A DNA stretch of 8,706 nucleotides from Opitutaceae bacterium (lineage in GTDB: Bacteria; Verrucomicrobiota; Verrucomicrobiia; Opitutales; Opitutaceae). Below, one piece after another: positions 1 through 5,744 of this stretch; position 1 is the stretch's first letter; every line of letters begins with the position of its first letter. The translations under genes were made by a program, and so were the position numbers. A model generated the notes under the pieces. The model searched no databases. It saw only the letters and a program-made list of their open reading frames with translations, and was not told the origin of the DNA. The DNA lies in assembly GCA_023269455.1 (NCBI GenBank), contig JAHFTG010000083.1, positions 1 through 8,706 on the forward strand. The letters run 5' to 3'.

Positions 1-657
1 TATCCCTTCAGCTTCGAAGAGAGCCGCCACATCATCCCTCAGGAGGCCATCAAAACCCTGTTCGAACTCACCAAAGGCGAGGCCATCATCGCCACCGGCG
101 TGGGCCAGCACCAGATGTGGGCCGCGCAGTTCTACCAGTTTGACGAACCGCGCCGCTACGTCAGCTCGCTCGGTCTTGGCGCGATGGGCTACGGCTATCC
201 CGCCGCGATGGGAGCGAAGGTCGCCTGCCCCGACAGGCAAGTCATCGACATCGACGGCGATGGTTCCTTCCTGATGAACATTCAGGAACTCGCCACCGCC
301 TGCGTCGAGAAGATCGCCGCGAAAGCGATGATTCTTAACAACCAGCACCTCGGCATGGTCGTGCAGTGGGAAGACCGTTTCTACGGCAGCGTGCGCGGCA
401 ACACCGTCCTCGGCCACCACGACAACATCGGCAGCCCCGACAATCCCTCCGGCCTGTATCCCGACTTCGTGAAGATCGCCGAAGGTTTCGGCGTGAAAGG
501 CCGCCGCGTCATCAAAAAAAGCGAACTCCGCGAGGCCATCCAGGAGATGCTCGATCACGACGGCCCCTACGTCCTCGACATCATCGTGCCCTACACCGAG
601 CACGTGCTGCCCATGATCCCCGCCGGCAAGACAGTGAAGGAAATGATCCTCAAGTAA
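1..657 (+). CDS. ilvB: Acetolactate synthase large subunit, C-terminal part (5' end outside window)
   Basis: This is the thiamine-diphosphate (ThDP) enzyme that condenses two pyruvates to acetolactate, or pyruvate plus 2-ketobutyrate to acetohydroxybutyrate, as the first committed step of branched-chain amino acid synthesis in the cytoplasm. The frame is open from base 1, and 218 residues remain of a family usually 550-600 long. Visible landmarks are VGQHQMWAAQF at 34-44, the ThDP/Mg motif GDGSF at 86-90 ending in NN at 113-114, and QWEDRFY from 122, whose Trp lines the herbicide channel in plant enzymes. The C-terminus reads EHVLPMIPAGKT. The wording is closer to plant and cyanobacterial enzymes than to the E. 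coli isozymes. The position matching the plant herbicide-resistance Ser is Ala. A terminator follows directly, so no ilvN small-subunit gene lies downstream. A GTG at 100 is internal, not the start. Confidence 0.95.
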   Translation, partial: YPFSFEESRHIIPQEAIKTLFELTKGEAIIATGVGQHQMWAAQFYQFDEPRRYVSSLGLGAMGYGYPAAMGAKVACPDRQVIDIDGDGSFLMNIQELATACVEKIAAKAMILNNQHLGMVVQWEDRFYGSVRGNTVLGHHDNIGSPDNPSGLYPDFVKIAEGFGVKGRRVIKKSELREAIQEMLDHDGPYVLDIIVPYTEHVLPMIPAGKTVKEMILK

Positions 658-693
658 GCGGAACCCATCGGCGCGGCGCGCCGCTCAGTTCTC

Positions 694-725
694 AAAGCCC
701 GAGACGGAAACGCTTCGGGCTTTTT
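694..725 (+). terminator. Rho-independent terminator of ilvB
   Basis: A perfect 9-bp stem, AAAGCCCGA at 694-702 with TCGGGCTTT at 715-723, closes a 12-nt loop and runs into a T5 tract. It begins 36 bases after the ilvB stop and should end that transcript before the convergent glnII gene. Confidence 0.85.
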
Positions 726-769
726 CGTGCCCGGCCTCCCTTCAACCCTCTCTCCCACGGACGTGACAC

Positions 770-801
770 AAAAAAACCGCGCCACCCGAAGGTGACGCGG
801 T
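770..801 (-). terminator. Rho-independent terminator of glnII
   Basis: Read on the minus strand, ACCGCGTCACC (801-791) pairs with GGTGGCGCGGT (786-776) in an 11-bp stem with one G-T wobble. The stem is closed by a TTCG tetraloop and followed by seven T residues. It starts about 30 bases beyond the glnII stop. Together with the ilvB terminator it insulates the two convergent genes. Confidence 0.9.
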
Positions 802-831
802 CTTGGTGAAGCAGGAAAACCCCGCGAGGCC

Positions 832-1866
832 TTAAGCCGTCGGAACGCTCTGGATCGTCTTGAGGATGCGGGACGCGATCTCGTAAGGATTGCCGGCGGA
901 GTTCGGACGACGATCTTCAAGGTAACCCTTGTAGCCGTTGTTGGCGAAGCTGTGCGGCACGCGGATGGAGGCGCCGCGGTCGGCGATACCGTAGGAGAAC
1001 TTGTCGATCGACTGGGTCTCGTGGAGACCGGTGAGGCGGAGGTGGTTGTCCGGACCGTAAACCGCGATGTGCTCGGCGGTGAACTTGGAGAACGCCGCCA
1101 TGAGCTTCTCGAAGTAGTCCTTGCCGCCGATTTCGCGCATGAACTTCGTGGAGAAGTTGGCATGCATGCCCGAACCGTTCCAGTCCAAGGGCTCGGAGTA
1201 GGCGCCGAGGATCGGCTTGCAGTGGAATTCGACGTCGATCTGGTATTTCTCACAGAGACGGAGCAGCAGGTAGCGGGCGACCCAGACTTCGTCGGCGGCC
1301 TTCTTGGAGCCCTTGCCGAAGATCTGGAATTCCCACTGCCCCTTGGCCACTTCGGCGTTGATGCCTTCGTGGTTGATGCCGGCATCCAAACAGAGATCGA
1401 GATGCTCTTCGACGATCTGGCGGGCCACGTCGCCCACATACTTGTAACCCACGCCCGTGTAGTAAGGGCCTTGGGGCGAAGGGAAACCACCCTCGGGGAA
1501 ACCGAGAGGACGACCGTCTTGATAAAGGAAATATTCCTGCTCGAAGCCGAACCAGGTGTCGGGATCGTCCACGATGGTGGCGCGGGAATTGGTGGGATGC
1601 GGGGTCTTTCCGTCCGGCATCATGACTTCGCACAACACCAGCACGCCATTCTTGCGCGTCGTGTCGGGATAAACGGCGACAGGCTTCAGCACGCAATCCG
1701 AGCTGCGGCCTTCGGCCTGCTTGGTCGAGCTGCCGTCAAAGCCCCAGAGGGGAAGTTCTTCGAGCTTCGGGAAGCTGGCGAATTCCTTGATCTGAGTTTT
1801 GCCACGCAGGCCAGCCACGGGTTTGTAGCCGTCGAGCCAGATGTATTCCAGTTTGTATTTAGCCAT
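832..1866 (-). CDS. glnII: Glutamine synthetase, type II (GSII, eukaryote-like)
   Basis: ATP-dependent amidation of glutamate with ammonia, the entry point for nitrogen assimilation in the cytoplasm. The product has 344 residues, the normal GSII length and much shorter than the ~470 of GSI. The N-terminal beta-grasp region (about 1-100) carries GFDGSST at 42-48. The catalytic domain carries the metal-binding FGFEQEYFL at 106-114, NAEVAKGQWEFQ at 170-181, the ATP/glutamate motif NGSGMHANFSTK at 230-241, HETQSIDKFS near 282-291 and EDRRPNSAGNPYE at 317-329. All resemble animal, plant and rhizobial GSII. No GSI-type adenylylation segment is present. ATG at 1866 is chosen because the conserved N-terminus starts there, although no Shine-Dalgarno is visible. 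The gene stands alone between its own promoter and terminator. A sigma-54 promoter about 90 bases upstream suggests nitrogen-responsive transcription. Confidence 0.96.
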   Translation of the reverse strand: MAKYKLEYIWLDGYKPVAGLRGKTQIKEFASFPKLEELPLWGFDGSSTKQAEGRSSDCVLKPVAVYPDTTRKNGVLVLCEVMMPDGKTPHPTNSRATIVDDPDTWFGFEQEYFLYQDGRPLGFPEGGFPSPQGPYYTGVGYKYVGDVARQIVEEHLDLCLDAGINHEGINAEVAKGQWEFQIFGKGSKKAADEVWVARYLLLRLCEKYQIDVEFHCKPILGAYSEPLDWNGSGMHANFSTKFMREIGGKDYFEKLMAAFSKFTAEHIAVYGPDNHLRLTGLHETQSIDKFSYGIADRGASIRVPHSFANNGYKGYLEDRRPNSAGNPYEIASRILKTIQSVPTA

Positions 1867-1955
1867 AGATTTAGGTCGTTTTGGGAGGATTTAGCCGGGG
1901 TAACAAACGTCTTTGGCGACGCCGAAACGCGGGCCTAAAGCCGTGGCCCACTATG

Positions 1956-1971
1956 AGCACCTGTCATGCCA
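1956..1971 (-). promoter_or_regulatory. Sigma-54 (RpoN) -24/-12 promoter of glnII
   Basis: On the minus strand the bases TGGCATGACAGGTGCT match 15 of 16 positions of the consensus TGGCAYRNNNNTTGCW, with the essential GG and GC dinucleotides correctly ten bases apart. Transcription would start near 1945, giving a leader of roughly 79 nt before the glnII ATG. Rhizobial glnII genes are known to be driven by sigma-54 and NtrC, so both the position and the gene fit. The match was found by eye, not by a scored scan. Confidence 0.72.
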
Positions 1972-2015
1972 GAGGAACCCGGAAGTTGCTCGATGCCCCG
2001 TGATTTTTCGCCTCT

Positions 2016-2036
2016 TTGCACGCCGCCGCTGCGCAA
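2016..2036. promoter_or_regulatory. Imperfect palindrome, possible activator (NtrC-like) site
   Basis: TTGCAC at 2016-2021 and GCGCAA at 2031-2036 form an inverted repeat with one mismatch per arm and a 9-bp spacer. It is centred about 80 bp upstream of the predicted sigma-54 start. The arms only partly resemble the TGCAC/GTGCA half-sites of NtrC. The spacing is plausible for an enhancer, but the match is weak and the GC-rich spacer could be chance. Confidence 0.25.
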
Positions 2037-2095
2037 GGGGAAAACTCGCCCTTGCCAGAACTGTTCTCCATGCGGATGGTCTGCCCGCGTTTCCC

Positions 2096-2500
2096 ATGCA
2101 CGAAGTCAAAGATACCGCCCGCGCCCTCGTGCGCATCGGCTACGACGGCCGGGTCCACAAAACCTTCCGCGGTCATCTGGCCAAGGAGCGTTTTGATAAC
2201 GAAGTCTTTGTGCTTAAATACCTTGAAAAAAAAGGCTGCGACTTCGTCCCTCGCCTTTTGGAGGTCGATGCGGACGCCCTTAAATTCATCACCACCAACT
2301 GCGGCACCCGGGTCGATCACTTGAGTGAAGAGCGGATGAAGGAGATTTTCGCCGAACTCGAAAGCTATGGCGTGAGGCACGACGATGCCTTCATGCGAAA
2401 CATCACCTACAACGCCGCCGCCGGCCGGTTTTGCATCATTGATTTCGAGTTCGCCACCCTGCTGGACGGCAGCAACCACCCGCCCCCTCAGACCGGCTGA
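2096..2500 (+). CDS. Very small protein-kinase-like protein
   Basis: A 134-residue protein with the core motifs of the protein-kinase-like fold in order. There is a glycine-containing loop IGYDGRVHKTF (14-24) with candidate ATP-binding Lys22 and a helix Glu at 36. A hinge-like stretch lies near 64-70. The catalytic loop HDDAFMRN (95-102) fits HxDxxxxN exactly, and IIDFEFA (114-120) supplies the metal-binding Asp in place of DFG. Only about 25 residues separate hinge and catalytic loop, and 16 follow DFE, so the usual C-lobe helices and activation segment are missing. The shape is nearer to Bud32/RIO or small-molecule kinases than to Hanks-type kinases. ATG at 2096 is preferred because similarity begins there; a longer in-frame start at 1913 would translate the glnII promoter. 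PP2C lies 160 bp downstream. The substrate is unknown, and it could be a pseudokinase. Confidence 0.7.
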   Translation: MHEVKDTARALVRIGYDGRVHKTFRGHLAKERFDNEVFVLKYLEKKGCDFVPRLLEVDADALKFITTNCGTRVDHLSEERMKEIFAELESYGVRHDDAFMRNITYNAAAGRFCIIDFEFATLLDGSNHPPPQTG

Positions 2501-2504
2501 ATCC

Positions 2505-2522
2505 GTGACTCATTTTGGTCAC
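2505..2522. repeat. Short inverted repeat after the kinase-like gene
   Basis: GTGAC (2505-2509) and GTCAC (2518-2522) are separated by TCATTTTG. No T-tract follows on either strand, so a terminator is not supported. The rest of the 160-bp gap to the phosphatase gene (2501-2660) shows no convincing promoter or gene. Confidence 0.3.
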
Positions 2523-2660
2523 ACGTCCGGCCTCAACTGGTCAAATATGAGCAATTTTCATCCCAGTGATTGCACTCCGCACTCCCGACTTGGTAATTCA
2601 GTCCCCTTCATGCCCTTCGTCCGCTTGATCCAGCGGCTCCTTTTGTCTGCCTAAAGCGCA

Positions 2661-3518
2661 ATGCCCCCGATCCCCGTTTCACCTCCTCCCGTCCACCGCA
2701 TCATCTGGTCCGGCCTCACCGATAAAGGCCCTGTGCGGCTCAATAACGAAGACGCCTTCCTCGGCCTGACCTTCAACGGACACGAAGTGCGCTATCTCGG
2801 GAAAACCGGCGAAGCATCGATGGCTTCGGCCGATTTCGTATTCGCCGTCAGCGATGGCATGGGAGGAGCCAAATCCGGTGAGTTCGCCAGCCGCATCGCC
2901 ATAGAAAAAATCACCAAGCTCCTGCCCAAAGGCTACCGCCTCTCGGCGCGCGGCATGGCCAGCGGTTTCCAAGATTTGCTGGTCGAACTCTTCGAAGCCA
3001 TCCACCACGAACTGCTGAAACTCGGCCAGGCCTACGAAGAATGCTCCGGCATGGGAGCCACCCTCAGCCTGTGCTGGTTTTCTCCCGAGTGGATGTATTT
3101 CGCGCACATCGGCGACAGCCGCATCTACTACCTGCCGAAAGAAGGCGGCTTCAGTCAGATCACCCACGATCACAGTCAGGTCGGCTGGATGCGGCGCGCC
3201 GGCCAGCTCAATGAACGCGAGGCCCGCAACCATCCGCGTCGCAACGTCCTCAATCAGGTGCTCGGCGGCGGCAACCAGTTCATCGACCCGCACATCGGCG
3301 CGGTCGGCTACCGCCCCGGCGATCGCTTTGTCATCTGTTCCGACGGCCTCGTGGACGGCCTCTGGGATCACCACATCGAAGAAATCGTCCGCACGCCCCC
3401 CGCCCCCGAACAAGCGACCCTCTCGACCGCCCAACGCCTCATCAACGGCGCCTTGGAAAACGCCAGTCGCGACAACATCACCGCCGTCGTGCTGGAGATT
3501 CTGCCCGGAGCGAACTAA
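2661..3518 (+). CDS. PP2C-family serine/threonine protein phosphatase
   Basis: Metal-dependent (Mg/Mn) removal of phosphate from phosphoserine or phosphothreonine in proteins. The 285-residue protein is a single complete PP2C domain with no signal peptide or membrane segment, so it should act in the cytoplasm. Motifs in order: RLNNEDAF (26-33), VSDGMGGAKSGE (63-74) with metal-binding Asp65, GATLSL (132-137), HIGDSRIYYL (149-158), HPRRNVLNQVLGG (191-203), ICSDGLVDGL (225-234) with metal-binding Asp228, and SRDNITAVV (269-277) with metal-binding Asp271. All expected metal-ligand aspartates are present, so it should be active. There is no Shine-Dalgarno before the ATG. The preceding kinase-like gene suggests an opposing pair, and the next gene starts 31 bases after the stop. 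Confidence 0.95.
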   Translation: MPPIPVSPPPVHRIIWSGLTDKGPVRLNNEDAFLGLTFNGHEVRYLGKTGEASMASADFVFAVSDGMGGAKSGEFASRIAIEKITKLLPKGYRLSARGMASGFQDLLVELFEAIHHELLKLGQAYEECSGMGATLSLCWFSPEWMYFAHIGDSRIYYLPKEGGFSQITHDHSQVGWMRRAGQLNEREARNHPRRNVLNQVLGGGNQFIDPHIGAVGYRPGDRFVICSDGLVDGLWDHHIEEIVRTPPAPEQATLSTAQRLINGALENASRDNITAVVLEILPGAN

Positions 3519-3549
3519 AGGCACGGCGCGTGCAGTTTATCACTCCGCG

Positions 3550-3909
3550 ATGAACCGCATTTTTGTTTACGGCACGCTCAAGCGCGGCTGCAAAAACCAC
3601 CGCCACCTCGTCGGCCAAACCTACGTTGGCGAGGCGCGCACCGCACCGGGCTTTTGCCTCTACGATCTCGGCGATTACCCCGGCATGGTGGCCGACGCGA
3701 CCGACCGCGAAGGCGTGACCGGTGAACTGTGGGATACTGACGCCGCCGCCCTCGCCCACCTCGACGATTTCGAAGGCATTTCCGAAGGTCTTTACCGGCG
3801 TGTCACCGTGCCCATCGTTCATCCCTCAGACTGCTCCGAAGCCTTCGCTTATCTCTACGCACGCAGTGTCGAAGGATTGCCCGTGATCGGGCACACTTGG
3901 CGCGAGTAA
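3550..3909 (+). CDS. Gamma-glutamylcyclotransferase-like (AIG2/YtfP) protein
   Basis: A 119-residue single-domain protein of the GGCT-like fold. The substrate-binding loop VYGTLKRG (6-13) corresponds to the YGSL motif. The general-base Glu is in LDDFEGI (71-77, Glu75), and LYRRVTVPI (81-89) and AYLY (100-103) continue the beta barrel. Family members release 5-oxoproline from gamma-glutamyl amino acids or gamma-glutamyl-amines, but bacterial YtfP-type members are mostly uncharacterised, so the substrate is open. Thirty-one bases separate it from the phosphatase gene, so co-transcription is likely, though a functional link to phosphorylation is not evident. It is convergent with dnaX: the stops are 26 bp apart and no hairpin terminator is visible between them. 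Confidence 0.88.
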   Translation: MNRIFVYGTLKRGCKNHRHLVGQTYVGEARTAPGFCLYDLGDYPGMVADATDREGVTGELWDTDAAALAHLDDFEGISEGLYRRVTVPIVHPSDCSEAFAYLYARSVEGLPVIGHTWRE

Positions 3910-3935
3910 ACGCCGCCGCCGCAGGCTGATTTCGA

Positions 3936-5569
3936 TTATTCTTTCAGCGCCTTCTTCGGCACCCGCGCGACCTTCACGAACTTCACGCGAAACAAATCCT
4001 CGAGCGTATCGCGCACCTCGGTCGGAATCCTCTCCACCAGCGCATCCAGCGAAGGCAGTCCTTTTTTTTCTGCGGCTGCTTCCGCCGCCGCTTCGGCCAG
4101 TTCACGCGCCGCCTTGGAGTTCAACGTCTCCCCGCGCTCGGCCACCTCCGCGCGCATCGCCGACTCCGCCGCCGCGTCAGGCCACACCGGGCCCTCTTCG
4201 TCAAACGTCGGGGCACCCGTCGCGCCCGTGGTCGCCGTCGCGGCGGCGATGGCCGCCACTTCGACCGCCGGCATATGCGGCTGCATTTCCACGGAGGCCT
4301 CTTCATCCGGCGCATCAGGATCACCCTCGGTGACCCCGTTCACCGGCTGCGCCGCCCGGTCCGCCGCCAGCACGACCGACAACCGCGACTCCAACCGATC
4401 AATCAGCCCTTTTTTTTTTCGCCGTCCGCGTCGGTTGACGCTGCGACGGCGGGGGATTCGTCCGCGAGCGCCGCGAGTTCTTTGATGAGCGAATCGATCG
4501 CCCGCGACCGGCTCGCCTCGACCGCCTTGAGCAACGTCACCTCAAAATTGATCTTTTCCGAAAGCCCGAGCTTCACGCCGCTCTCGCCCTCGCGCAGGCC
4601 GTCGAGCAGGCGCGTGAGCTGCTCCGTCGTGAGCGACACACCGCCGAGCATTTCGGTGCGCCCATTTTTCGCGATGGCGTCGAGTAAGGCCTGCCGCACG
4701 AGCGCCTGCAAATCCGTGAGCAGCCGCACGAGGTCGCGTCCGCTTTCGTCGCACTCGTCAACGATCTCGATGATCTTTTTGTGGTCGCCCGACGCGACGG
4801 CTCCGGCGAGCGCGGCGATTTTTTCCGAGGAGACGAGGCCGTAAACATCGAGCACGTCCGGCTCGGAAATCTCCGTGCCGCAAAACGAGATCATCTGATC
4901 AAAAATCGACTGTGCATCACGCATGCCGCCATCGGCCATACGAGCGATGCAGGCGAGCGCGGCGTCGGTCACTTTGATCTTTTCCTCGATGGCGATCTGC
5001 TTGAGACGACCGACGATCAACGCCGCCGGAATCGGCTTCAGGTCGAAGCGCTGGCAGCGCGAAAGAATCGTCGGCAGCACCTTTTGCACGTCGGTCGTCG
5101 CGAAGACAAACTTCACGTGCTCGGGCGGTTCTTCGAGGGTCTTCAACAGCGCGTTGAACGCCTGGTTGGAGAGCATGTGAACCTCGTCGATGATGTAGAT
5201 TTTATATTTCCCCTGGGTCGGCGCATAGCGCACGTCGTCGCGCAGTTCGCGGATCTGATCGACCGAGTTGTTGGACGCGCCATCGATCTCGATCACGTCC
5301 ATCGACGTGCCCTCGGTGATCGACTGGACGGCGGGATCTTTCGGGTCGAAGTCGGCATTGGGCCCGCCGGTGCAGTTGAGCGCCTTGGCAAAAATGCGCG
5401 CCGTCGAGGTCTTGCCCGTGCCGCGCGGCCCCACGAACAGGTAGGCGTGGGCGATGCGGTTGCGCGCGATGGCGTTTTTCAGCGTGCGCATCACGTGGTC
5501 CTGCCCGACGACGTCGTTAAACGTCTGGGGGCGCCACTTGCGCGCGATGACTTGGTAGGACGAAGACAC
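3936..5569 (-). CDS. dnaX: DNA polymerase III tau subunit (full-length DnaX, made by frameshift or slippage at the A10 run)
   Basis: Joining the first frame (GTG at 5569) to the -1 frame at the A10 run (4410-4419) gives a 544-residue protein, a normal tau length. After the shared GEKKKG the shifted frame reads on as LIDRLESRLSVVLAADRA. It then passes an acidic, Ala/Glu-rich low-complexity linker and ends in a more ordered, charged segment (LDALVERIPTEVRDTLEDLF and a basic tail) that could be the polymerase- or helicase-contacting end. That role is inferred from tau in other bacteria. A run of about 155 open codons in this frame, beginning at the break and sitting where tau domains IV-V belong, is the main evidence. 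The segment has no independent start beyond a TTG at 4394. Either slippage adding one A or a -1 ribosomal shift gives the same product. Confidence 0.72.
4392..4437 (-). promoter_or_regulatory. dnaX recoding signal: A10 slippery run with flanking complementary arms
   Basis: On the minus strand the zero frame is GAA AAA AAA AAG GGC TGA. The run of ten A (4419-4410) followed by G (4409) contains A AAA AAG in the correct phase, the same slippery heptamer that E. coli dnaX uses. It also exceeds the A9 run on which Thermus RNA polymerase slips. The zero-frame stop comes immediately after, and the -1 frame is open for about 155 codons. CAACCGA (4437-4431) and TCGGTTG (4398-4392) flank the run and are exactly complementary, so the run would lie in a hairpin loop. 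No upstream Shine-Dalgarno-like stimulator is visible. Confidence 0.75.
4403..5569 (-). CDS. dnaX: DNA polymerase III gamma subunit (short DnaX, unshifted frame)
   Basis: AAA+ ATPase of the clamp loader that opens the beta clamp and places it on primed DNA. The 388-residue product of normal decoding covers domains I-III: Walker A GPRGTGKT (47-54), Walker B IIDEVH (126-131), sensor 1 FATTD (156-160), the SRC arginine-finger motif (170-172), sensor 2 GGMRDAQ (214-220), and the oligomerisation domain to about residue 370. It ends DGEKKKG, with TGA two codons past the A10 run. The start is GTG at 5567-5569, where conserved DnaX similarity (YQVIARKWRP) begins. The zinc module is degenerate: LNC66 is kept, but the CxxCxxC cysteines expected at about 75-81 are absent. 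No recR or yaaK neighbour is present. Its 5' leader overlaps the long inverted repeat at 5578-5744. Confidence 0.93.
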   Translation of the reverse strand: MSSSYQVIARKWRPQTFNDVVGQDHVMRTLKNAIARNRIAHAYLFVGPRGTGKTSTARIFAKALNCTGGPNADFDPKDPAVQSITEGTSMDVIEIDGASNNSVDQIRELRDDVRYAPTQGKYKIYIIDEVHMLSNQAFNALLKTLEEPPEHVKFVFATTDVQKVLPTILSRCQRFDLKPIPAALIVGRLKQIAIEEKIKVTDAALACIARMADGGMRDAQSIFDQMISFCGTEISEPDVLDVYGLVSSEKIAALAGAVASGDHKKIIEIVDECDESGRDLVRLLTDLQALVRQALLDAIAKNGRTEMLGGVSLTTEQLTRLLDGLREGESGVKLGLSEKINFEVTLLKAVEASRSRAIDSLIKELAALADESPAVAASTDADGEKKKG

Positions 5570-5577
5570 TGGGCGTA

Positions 5578-5744
5578 GGGTTGGATTTATGAAATAGACC
5601 GGACCGGCGTAGGTGGAAAACCGGGCTCGGCCAAGGCGACCGAGGTCGACCAGAGGCCCGTGCCGCCGAGGGCAACACCGGCCCAGTCAGGTTGCCCCCC
5701 ACTCGTAGAGTTCGACGGTCTGGTGTATTTCATAAATACACCCC
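5578..5744. repeat. Long imperfect inverted repeat (167 bp); possible structured RNA or MITE-like element
   Basis: Bases 5578-5609 pair with 5744-5713: 27 of 32 positions are Watson-Crick and one (5601/5721) is G-T. The mismatches are at 5581, 5584, 5597 and 5607. The core ATTTATGAAATA (5585-5596) and TATTTCATAAAT (5726-5737) is a perfect 12-bp match. The ~103-bp interior is GC-rich and contains a 7-bp inverted pair, GGGCAAC (5670-5676) with GTTGCCC (5691-5697). The G-T and G-A oppositions pair better if the plus strand is the RNA, but the evidence for a strand is slight. The element starts 8 bp beyond the dnaX GTG, so it lies in the dnaX leader if dnaX is transcribed from further upstream. 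Its identity is unknown. Confidence 0.6.

Noticed and set aside
952..1938. Long plus-strand open frame opposite glnII
   Set aside because: It mirrors the codon pattern of a well-supported GSII gene on the other strand, and its translation is Gly/Val/Glu-rich with no recognisable motif.
1913..2095. Upstream extension of the kinase-like gene to an ATG at 1913
   Set aside because: The added 61 residues are Arg-rich and motif-free and would translate across the sigma-54 promoter; kinase-like similarity begins at 2096.
2385..2654. Overlapping plus-strand frame continuing past the kinase-like gene, as a possible frameshifted C-lobe
   Set aside because: The translation (SVTHFGHTSGLNWSNMSNF and on) has no kinase C-lobe character and no slippery run is seen at the junction.
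3910..3935. Shared bidirectional terminator between the cyclotransferase-like gene and dnaX
   Set aside because: The 26-bp gap has no inverted repeat with a T-tract on either strand.
4410..4419. The T10 run read as a plus-strand terminator
   Set aside because: There is no stable GC-rich hairpin immediately before it, and no plus-strand gene ends there; the run is explained as the dnaX A10 coding tract.
4781..5578. Plus-strand open frame opposite dnaX
   Set aside because: It is fully antisense to the conserved AAA+ domain and has no motif; a shadow frame.
5583..5739. Invertible promoter switch bounded by the inverted arms
   Set aside because: The arms are imperfect, no recombinase gene is nearby, and no promoter was recognised in the core. 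Read data showing both orientations would be needed.
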